DNA of 64,000 nt from Tenacibaculum sp. MAR_2009_124 (GTDB lineage Bacteria > Bacteroidota > Bacteroidia > Flavobacteriales > Flavobacteriaceae), in the NCBI RefSeq assembly GCF_900105455.1, contig NZ_FNSF01000008.1, positions 186,001 to 250,000 of the forward strand, written 5' to 3'. Below the pieces are notes generated by a model. The model saw only the letters and a program-made list of their open reading frames with translations, ran no database searches and was not told the origin of the DNA. Below, piece after piece: positions 58,900 through 64,000 of the stretch (within the stretch, counting starts at the first letter, position 1; every line of letters begins with the position of its first letter). The translations under genes were made by a program, and so were the position numbers.

Positions 58900-60471
58900 A
58901 TGATACAAACAGAAACAGAAACAACCTCATTTGAAAATATTGAAAACTCAGACGAAAACACAAGGTTTTACAATCATTTAAACATTCCTTTCAACGACAA
59001 AACTATTTTATCTGGAATCTTCGGAATAGGAAAGACTCACTTCATAAAGGAGTTTTTTAAACAAAATGAGGACAAATATGTAGAATTAAGATTGTCTCCA
59101 GTAAACTATTCAATTTCAAAAAATGAAGACATTATTGAATACATCAAATATGACCTTATATTCAATTTACTATCAAAAAAAGAGAGTTTTGAAAAAACCG
59201 ATTTTACATTTTTAGAAACGGCAGATTATTACTTAGGGACAGATATTTTTGATGTTTTTGGCTCACTTATTAAGGCTGCTAGCAAAATAAAGAAACCAGC
59301 AAAGGTCGCACTTGATTTTGGTTCAAGTATATATAGTAAAATTAAAAAAAACCAAGAAGATATCAATATTGACGAAAAAAAACAACTTACGAGCTTTTTA
59401 AAAGAATTGAAAGAAAGAAAAGGTTCAATTGTTGAGGAAAATACGATTACAGAATTAATTTCAAAGCTCATAGAAAGTTTAAAAAGCGATGAACAAGAGA
59501 ATGAGGAGGAAGAACAGAATGAAGATTATAAACAGAAAGAAACTGTTCTAATAATTGACGATTTAGACAGATTAGACCCAGAACATATTTTCAGAATATT
59601 AAACGTATTTGCATGTCACTTTGATTTAGACGGTGACAATGGTAATAAGTTTGGGGTCGATAAAATAATTTTGGTATGTGATGTAGAAAATATTAGAAAC
59701 ATCTTTCACACAAAGTATGGAACTAATGTTGATTTTACTGGATATATTGATAAATTTTACAGTAGGGAAATTTTTCATCTCAATAATAAAAAAATAGTCA
59801 ATCAAGCTATATCTAACATTTTAGAATCTATTACCATTTCAAATAATAGTAACAGTTATATAAATCTAAAAGACTCAAACAAAATGGAAACAATATTAAT
59901 AAAAGATATTCTTTCTGACTTGATTGAGAATAATTTACTAAACTTCCGAAATTTATTAAAGCTATATGGGAGTAATTATAACCTAATTTATTTCGAATTC
60001 TACACCACTATGTATAATAGAGCTACTTCTTGTAGACTATTTCTGGCAACTTTTATTTTTGACTTTCTAGCCTCTTTCTATGGGGGTCGAAAGAATTTAA
60101 AGGAAGTGTTGAAAAAATTCGCTGAAATCAAACCATTGAAAAGAGTTAATACAGATATTGTAGATTATTACACTCACTTTATAAACCTTTCAAACTGTGA
60201 TGCTATTATTCATGGTGATATAAGAAATGACTCTTTCAGTAACTCTTTTATAATCCCCTATAATAATAAAATCTTAAAAATAGAAAGTGAAATATTCATA
60301 GTCAAAGAAGGGACAAACTATGGCATTAAATTTTATGGGCAATTTAAGCAATTGACATGTGATGATCAAACGATCCCAGTAAAAGGAATAACGGCAATCG
60401 ATTTCCCTTTCGCTCCTATTTTAAAATTGGCATTTGATAAATATCTATCCTTAACAAAAGAAAGACCATAA
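58900..60471 (+). CDS. KAP-family P-loop NTPase
   Basis: 523 residues. P-loop GIFGIGKTHF (39-48), Walker B VLIIDDLDRLDPEHIFRILN (about 215-234) with the DDLDR signature typical of KAP/STAND-like NTPases, and a helical C-terminal region. A hydrophobic alanine-rich segment (VFGSLIKAASKIKKPAKVAL) lies between the two motifs, as KAP proteins often insert a membrane segment there. KAP NTPases include PifA, which excludes T7. A superinfection-exclusion role for this prophage gene is inferred. Confidence 0.78.
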   Translation: MIQTETETTSFENIENSDENTRFYNHLNIPFNDKTILSGIFGIGKTHFIKEFFKQNEDKYVELRLSPVNYSISKNEDIIEYIKYDLIFNLLSKKESFEKTDFTFLETADYYLGTDIFDVFGSLIKAASKIKKPAKVALDFGSSIYSKIKKNQEDINIDEKKQLTSFLKELKERKGSIVEENTITELISKLIESLKSDEQENEEEEQNEDYKQKETVLIIDDLDRLDPEHIFRILNVFACHFDLDGDNGNKFGVDKIILVCDVENIRNIFHTKYGTNVDFTGYIDKFYSREIFHLNNKKIVNQAISNILESITISNNSNSYINLKDSNKMETILIKDILSDLIENNLLNFRNLLKLYGSNYNLIYFEFYTTMYNRATSCRLFLATFIFDFLASFYGGRKNLKEVLKKFAEIKPLKRVNTDIVDYYTHFINLSNCDAIIHGDIRNDSFSNSFIIPYNNKILKIESEIFIVKEGTNYGIKFYGQFKQLTCDDQTIPVKGITAIDFPFAPILKLAFDKYLSLTKERP

Positions 60472-60483
60472 AAACAATAAAGA

Positions 60484-60645
60484 ATGAGAACAGCGACAAT
60501 ATTTTATTCTGATGGTTGTATTCATAGATACCAGGTATCCGGAACAAACCCAGAAATTAGAAACAAATTTTCAATAGGAAAGCGATTTTACACCGATGAC
60601 CAGAGATTAAATGTAGTATCGGTAAAAGCGTTAACAATAGAATAA
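60484..60645 (+). CDS. 53-residue unknown protein
   Basis: MRTATIFYSDGCIHRYQVSG..NKFSIGKRFYTDDQRLNVVSVKAL; all-beta. Twelve bases after the KAP gene and 3 bases before the HTH gene, so probably in the same operon. Function unknown. Confidence 0.45.
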   Translation: MRTATIFYSDGCIHRYQVSGTNPEIRNKFSIGKRFYTDDQRLNVVSVKALTIE

Positions 60646-60648
60646 CAT

Positions 60649-60888
60649 ATGCCAGAAAAGAACAATCCAGAATTAAGCGAAATAGGCATGAGGTTTTCAA
60701 AATTCTTAAAAGAAAAAAGAACTGTCTTAGGATTAACGTTAAGAGAATTTGCTTTATTCATCTATGAAGATGAAAACAAGAATGGCTATTTAAGTAAACT
60801 AGAAAACGGAAAGAGAGAGCCAAACCTAGAAACGATGAGTTATATACTTAAACGCTTAAATTCTTCCATAGAGTTCATTGAGCATTAA
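60649..60888 (+). CDS. XRE-type HTH regulator
   Basis: 79 residues that are almost exactly one XRE helix-turn-helix: RFSKFLKEKRTVLGLTLREFALFI ... NGYLSKLENGKREPNLETMSYILKRL. With the 53-residue gene it forms a two-gene unit of toxin-antitoxin-like geometry (small beta protein followed by XRE protein), or it may autoregulate the KAP cassette. Confidence 0.72.
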   Translation: MPEKNNPELSEIGMRFSKFLKEKRTVLGLTLREFALFIYEDENKNGYLSKLENGKREPNLETMSYILKRLNSSIEFIEH

Positions 60889-60933
60889 TTCAAAACAAGT
60901 ATTTTTAATTAAAATTTAATAACCAACCTTATT

Positions 60934-61377
60934 ATGAAAAAATTACTAGCAACTATGATCATGACAGCATTCTTTGTATCATGCTCAAACAGCGATGAAG
61001 CAAAAGAAACTAACAATAACAACGAGCTTCTTTTCGGAACGTGGAAAATGCAAGATCGATTTTACGAAGGGAATTCGTATAACATTGATGATTGTGATAG
61101 AAAATCAACATTAATTATCAAAACCAATGGCACTTATGACACTAATAATTTTAGAACAATTAATGGTGAGTGTAAAGCCGATGGAGGAGTAAGCAATGTA
61201 AATTTCGAAGTCAAAAATGGTCGAATGATTATTAGCTTCCAAGATGGAGAAGTTAAACAAGCTTGGATCAACTTTCCAAATGAAAATACTTTTGAATTTA
61301 CTGAAGTAGTTGACGAGAAAGATGGCATAGCTGGTGAGTTCGAAGGAGTTAAAGATGTATGGGTACGTTCCAATTAA
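60934..61377 (+). CDS. lipocalin-like lipoprotein
   Basis: 147 residues. Signal peptide with lipobox ending C17 (LLATMIMTAFFVSC-SNS), then LLFGTWKMQDRFYEGNSYN.., ENTFEFTEV..GVKDVWVR, a lipocalin-like beta barrel as in the many small Bacteroidota lipoproteins. Exported and outer-membrane anchored. At the presumed right prophage border it could be a lysogenic-conversion gene; alternatively it is a host gene. Confidence 0.7.
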   Translation: MKKLLATMIMTAFFVSCSNSDEAKETNNNNELLFGTWKMQDRFYEGNSYNIDDCDRKSTLIIKTNGTYDTNNFRTINGECKADGGVSNVNFEVKNGRMIISFQDGEVKQAWINFPNENTFEFTEVVDEKDGIAGEFEGVKDVWVRSN

Positions 61378-61391
61378 AACTTTTAAATGTC

Positions 61392-61413
61392 GTCAAAATG
61401 TAGTAATTTTGAC
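61392..61413. terminator. hairpin 1 at right prophage border
   Basis: GTCAAAAT GTAGTA ATTTTGAC, perfect 8-bp stem just after the lipoprotein stop. Confidence 0.6.
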
Positions 61414-61421
61414 AACGTTTT

Positions 61422-61460
61422 AAAACGGCAAACCCTTGTTTTAAAAGGGCTTGTCGTTTT
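61422..61460. terminator. hairpin 2 at right prophage border
   Basis: AAAACGGCAAACCCTT / AAGGGCTTGTCGTTTT: 16-position stem with one G-U and one A-C mismatch, flanked by A- and T-rich ends, a typical Bacteroidota bidirectional terminator. Ends where similarity to VOC proteins begins. Confidence 0.8.
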
Positions 61461-61464
61461 AACT

Positions 61465-61770
61465 CCGCATCTCATTGTAGATGCAAGTCCAAATTATGTT
61501 CGATTTGAACTTCCTTCAGGAGAAAGTACTTTATCTCTGCACCTTGTTAACGAATTACCCGATGAAAGTAATATCGTTGTTTATTTTGAAAACGAAAATT
61601 TGGACGAAGAGGTAAAAAACCTTCAAGACAAAGGCATTGAATTCACATTACTCCCTACCGATCAACCTTGGCTATGGAGAGAGGCCCGATTAAATGATCC
61701 TGATGGAAATAGACTTATTTTATTCAAAGCAGGAGAAAACAGGAAAAATCCACCTTGGAGAGTTCAATAG
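61465..61770 (+). pseudogene. VOC (glyoxalase-fold) gene lacking its 5' end
   Basis: The frame ending at 61770 encodes SPNYVRFELPSGESTLSLHL.., NIVVYFENENLDEEVKNLQDKGIEF, WLWREARLNDPDGNRLIL and NPPWRV, the second two-thirds of a VOC-superfamily protein. Members normally start with about 35-40 residues (first beta-alpha-beta of FYxxxLGF type) that are absent here. The frame opens at 61387, but that part encodes the terminator hairpins, not VOC sequence. Insertion of the prophage into this gene is the simplest reading. Confidence 0.65.
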
Positions 61771-62041
61771 TTTAACTATTTAGGTCTTTTAAAGTAAAGA
61801 AAGCTAAAGTTTCATAAGATAAATTAAAAATATAGTCATAATTGTAATCAGTTCAATGTATACTGCCGATTATCATTCATTTTTAATGGAATTTTGATTT
61901 GAATATACTTTAGGTAAAAGTCTATTTTTTTAGTACTATAAAATCATTAAAAGAGTATACGAAAGTCGTTATAGCCCAAAGTTTAATGAAAAAAATCATG
62001 TATTTTTGGCTTACTAGAAATTAATGACAAAAATACTATAG
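61771..62041 (+). other. intergenic region before host MazG gene
   Basis: 270 bases, AT-rich, no coding frame. Contains TATTTTTG at 62001-62008 as a promoter -7 element for the MazG-like gene. No other structure seen. Confidence 0.5.
62001..62008 (+). promoter_or_regulatory. promoter -7 element of host operon
   Basis: TATTTTTG, 33 bases before ATG 62042. No clear -33 TTG. Confidence 0.45.
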
Positions 62042-62368
62042 ATGAACATACAAGACGCACAAAAGCAGGTGGATGAATGGATTAAGAACCATGGAGTCCG
62101 TTACTTTAATGAACTAACGAATATGGCGCAACTAACGGAAGAAGTTGGTGAAGTTGCCCGAATCATAGCGCGTCGTTATGGAGAGCAAAGCGAAAAAGAA
62201 AGCGATAAACAAAAGGATTTAGGAGAAGAGTTAGCAGATGTAGTTTTTGTGGTTCTTTGCTTGGCAAATCAAACTGGAGTGAACTTACAGGAAGCATTTG
62301 ATAAAAAACTCGATATAAAAACCAAACGCGATCACGATCGTCATCATAATAATGAAAAGCTAAAATAA
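62042..62368 (+). CDS. MazG-like nucleotide pyrophosphohydrolase (host)
   Basis: 108 residues. Signature MAQLTEEVGEVARIIARRYGEQSEKES.. and DLGEELADVVFVVLCLANQTGVNLQEAF with ExxE and ExxD helices. This short MazG family hydrolyses NTPs or aberrant nucleotides and is common next to aroA in flavobacteria. It is distinct from the phage-borne enzyme at 10516. One base separates it from the next gene; the three host genes form an operon. Confidence 0.85.
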   Translation: MNIQDAQKQVDEWIKNHGVRYFNELTNMAQLTEEVGEVARIIARRYGEQSEKESDKQKDLGEELADVVFVVLCLANQTGVNLQEAFDKKLDIKTKRDHDRHHNNEKLK

Positions 62369-62617
62369 ATGAGCATACTTAAAAAAATACAACAGCCAAT
62401 ATTTTGGAGAAACGTAGTCAAGGTAGCTATTCCTTTTTTCATTGTTGTTACTATTTTTTCATTGGTATTAAATAGTTCCAAAGATATTTTTTCAGGGAAC
62501 TTTAATGCCGTTAACGAAACCAATTTTTCAAATGGAAAATGGATGCGTTTTTGGGGATTAAAATTTTTTATCAGCGTTACCTATGGAGTTTGGATTACTA
62601 ATAAAAAAATGGCGTAA
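62369..62617 (+). CDS. small membrane protein (host)
   Basis: 82 residues. Two hydrophobic segments (VVKVAIPFFIVVTIFSLVL and RFWGLKFFISVTYGVWI), typical of a small conserved protein between MazG and aroA in Flavobacteriia. Role unknown. Confidence 0.7.
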   Translation: MSILKKIQQPIFWRNVVKVAIPFFIVVTIFSLVLNSSKDIFSGNFNAVNETNFSNGKWMRFWGLKFFISVTYGVWITNKKMA

Positions 62618-62622
62618 TTACC

Positions 62623-63849
62623 ATGAATTTACAATTACAAGCACAAAGCTCGGCTATACAAGCTGAGATCACAGTTTCAGGATCAAAAAGTGAATCAAAT
62701 AGGTTATTAATTTTACAACAATTATATCCTAATATAACTATAGAAAACCTTTCTGATTCAGACGACACACATCATTTACATGAAGCTCTTTCTTCTTCAA
62801 ATGAAATTGCGGACATTGGTCATGCAGGAACGGCAATGCGATTTTTAACCGCTTTTTTTGCTGCTCAAAAAGGAGTTACCAAAGTATTACAAGGGTCAGA
62901 GCGAATGCATAACCGCCCCATTGAAATTTTAGTAGATGCTTTGCGTTCAATAGGAGCTGATATTACCTATTTACAAAAAGAAGGATATCCTCCCATAAAA
63001 ATTGTTGGGCAAGAACTAACAAAAGATAAGGTTACAATTAATGGGAATGTTAGCAGTCAATACATTTCTGCTCTCATGCTCATTGCCCCTAGTTTACCTA
63101 ACGGCTTAAGTATTGAACTAGCTGGTAAAATAACATCCATTCCTTATATAAAAATGACATTGAGTTTACTTCATCAACTTGGTATTAAAGCCAATTTCAA
63201 AGGAAACTTAATACAAGTTAACAACCAACCAAATGTTAACGATCAAACAGTAGTAGTTGAGTCTGATTGGAGTTCAGCTTCTTACTTTTATTCATTAATA
63301 GCTTTAAGCAAGTTAAATTCGAAAGTTAAATTAACTGCCTATAAAAATGATAGTCTGCAAGGTGATGCCGTTCTATCCCAAATTTATAACCATTTTGGAG
63401 TTACAACTACTTTTGAAGAAAACAGTATTATCCTTACAAAGTCTTCCGAACATTCCAATAACCTCTTAGTTGAAAATTTAAAAAATGCTCCCGACATCGC
63501 TCAAACCATCGCCGTAACATGTTTCGGTTTAGGTATTGCATGCGATTTAACAGGTTTACACACGTTAAAAATCAAAGAGACAGATAGATTAGAAGCTTTA
63601 AGAGAAGAACTTACAAAACTCGGGGCTACTATTAATGTAACAAACGAAAGTTTACATTTAAAGAATAGTGAGCAGATACATCAGAATATTGATATCGAAA
63701 CCTATAACGATCATAGAATGGCGATGGCATTTGCACCTTTAGCGTTTAAAACAATTATTCAAATAAATGAAGCGGAAGTGGTTACCAAATCTTTCAGAAA
63801 CTTTTGGAATGATATGAACAAAATCGGGTTACAAATTCAAGAGCTCTAA
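62623..63849 (+). CDS. aroA: 3-phosphoshikimate 1-carboxyvinyltransferase (EPSP synthase)
   Basis: 408 residues. GSKSESNRLLIL (PEP/S3P-binding N-terminus), GHAGTAMRFLTAFFA, GSERMHNRPIEILVDALRSIGA, DWSSASYFYSL, LKIKETDRLEALREELTKLGA and YNDHRMAMAFAPLA are the diagnostic EPSP-synthase motifs. The enzyme joins shikimate-3-phosphate and PEP in aromatic amino acid synthesis, in the cytoplasm. Length is slightly below E. coli AroA (427), as in Bacteroidota. Host chromosomal gene outside the prophage. Confidence 0.96.
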   Translation: MNLQLQAQSSAIQAEITVSGSKSESNRLLILQQLYPNITIENLSDSDDTHHLHEALSSSNEIADIGHAGTAMRFLTAFFAAQKGVTKVLQGSERMHNRPIEILVDALRSIGADITYLQKEGYPPIKIVGQELTKDKVTINGNVSSQYISALMLIAPSLPNGLSIELAGKITSIPYIKMTLSLLHQLGIKANFKGNLIQVNNQPNVNDQTVVVESDWSSASYFYSLIALSKLNSKVKLTAYKNDSLQGDAVLSQIYNHFGVTTTFEENSIILTKSSEHSNNLLVENLKNAPDIAQTIAVTCFGLGIACDLTGLHTLKIKETDRLEALREELTKLGATINVTNESLHLKNSEQIHQNIDIETYNDHRMAMAFAPLAFKTIIQINEAEVVTKSFRNFWNDMNKIGLQIQEL

Positions 63850-63901
63850 TGGAAAGTAAATTTAAAGGGTCTAATTCCATGTAAAATAAATAGAAAATCG
63901 C

Positions 63902-63933
63902 TTGACATCCCCTATGTTGATATTGTATATTTG
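63902..63933 (+). promoter_or_regulatory. queA promoter
   Basis: TTG (63902-63904), 21 bp, TATATTTG (63926-63933): strong Bacteroidota promoter, 24 bases before ATG 63958. Confidence 0.75.
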
Positions 63934-63957
63934 CCCCTCGTTTAGAAATTTTTACAA

Positions 63958-64000
63958 ATGAAATTATCAAATTTTGATTTTGAATTGCCGCAGGAATTGT
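63958..64000 (+). CDS. queA: S-adenosylmethionine:tRNA ribosyltransferase-isomerase, start only
   Basis: The 14 visible residues MKLSNFDFELPQEL match the conserved N-terminus of QueA (M(K/R)..F.FELP..L), which makes epoxyqueuosine in tRNA. The rest lies beyond the window. aroA followed by queA is a familiar flavobacterial gene order. Confidence 0.8.
   Translation, partial: MKLSNFDFELPQEL

Noticed and set aside
61387..61464. N-terminal extension of the VOC frame to ATG 61387
   Set aside because: This part encodes the two hairpins and does not resemble the VOC N-terminus, so it is an accidental open frame.
1..64000. CRISPR array or transposase/IS element
   Set aside because: No regularly spaced direct repeats and no transposase, IS terminal repeats or integrase frame were seen anywhere in the window.

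Overview
The window is an AT-rich segment of a Flavobacteriia (Bacteroidota) chromosome. It is almost entirely occupied by one tailed-phage genome. The host assignment rests on three things. The -7 promoter element TAnnTTTG recurs, no Shine-Dalgarno sites are obvious, and the right-end chromosomal genes (MazG-like pyrophosphohydrolase, small membrane protein, aroA, start of queA) are of flavobacterial type. The left prophage end and any integrase lie outside the window. The right end is probably near 61.46 kb, where a VOC-family gene lacks its 5' part.

Layout. (1) 0-1.7 kb: end of a membrane protein gene and a leftward CI-like repressor facing a rightward early promoter. (2) 1.4-8.1 kb, rightward: regulators, RecT, a RecB-like nuclease fused to an FtsK-type motor, SSB, a DUF1376-type replication protein and a possible helicase-loader protein. 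There is no phage DNA polymerase, primase or RNA polymerase. (3) 8.1-12.5 kb, rightward: about fifteen small genes separated by a recurring CTGTAG/ACAGTAG junction, ending in a structured RNA and a terminator. (4) 12.7-45 kb, leftward: virion and lysis genes. In transcription order these are tail/adhesin proteins, holin, NlpC/P60-like endolysin, spanin-like protein, GroES-like protein, TerL, portal, scaffold (with a probable -1 frameshift), major capsid protein, head protein, two ring/tail-tube proteins, a 1289-residue muzzle/stabilisation protein and three ejected 'cargo' proteins, one of 2083 residues. Order, sizes and sequence style match crAss-like phages (Crassvirales), here in a repressor-bearing prophage. 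(5) 21.6-26.0 kb: a rightward island inside the leftward block with a GNAT (Mom-like?) protein, a C5 DNA methyltransferase, small genes including a near-identical copy of one from region 3, and a 334-residue HTH protein. (6) 45.1-48.6 kb: wHTH regulator (rightward) and a leftward operon with peptidase, GroES, HAD phosphatase, RuvC-like and HNH nucleases, a zinc-ribbon peptide and a DUF2829/Tad2-like anti-Thoeris candidate. (7) 48.6-49.98 kb: about 1.4 kb without genes, holding a folded late leader, a tRNA-like element, AGAATAGA repeats and divergent promoters. (8) 50-60.9 kb, rightward: about 25 mostly tiny unknown genes, an ASCH-like protein, a KAP-family P-loop NTPase with a partner gene, and an HTH protein. 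(9) 60.9-64 kb: lipoprotein, truncated VOC gene, then host genes.

How the parts may work together: the repressor controls the early operon. RecT, the nuclease-FtsK fusion and SSB form a recombination set, and the DUF1376-type protein probably recruits host replication proteins. The leftward block makes a short-tailed particle and lyses the cell. The methyltransferase, GNAT, Tad2-like and KAP genes look like counter-defence or superinfection functions. Several genes have their reading frame broken at a homopolymer or single stop codon (11.8, 24.9, 34.9, 57.8 kb). These may be recoding, mutation or sequence error, and each is flagged.
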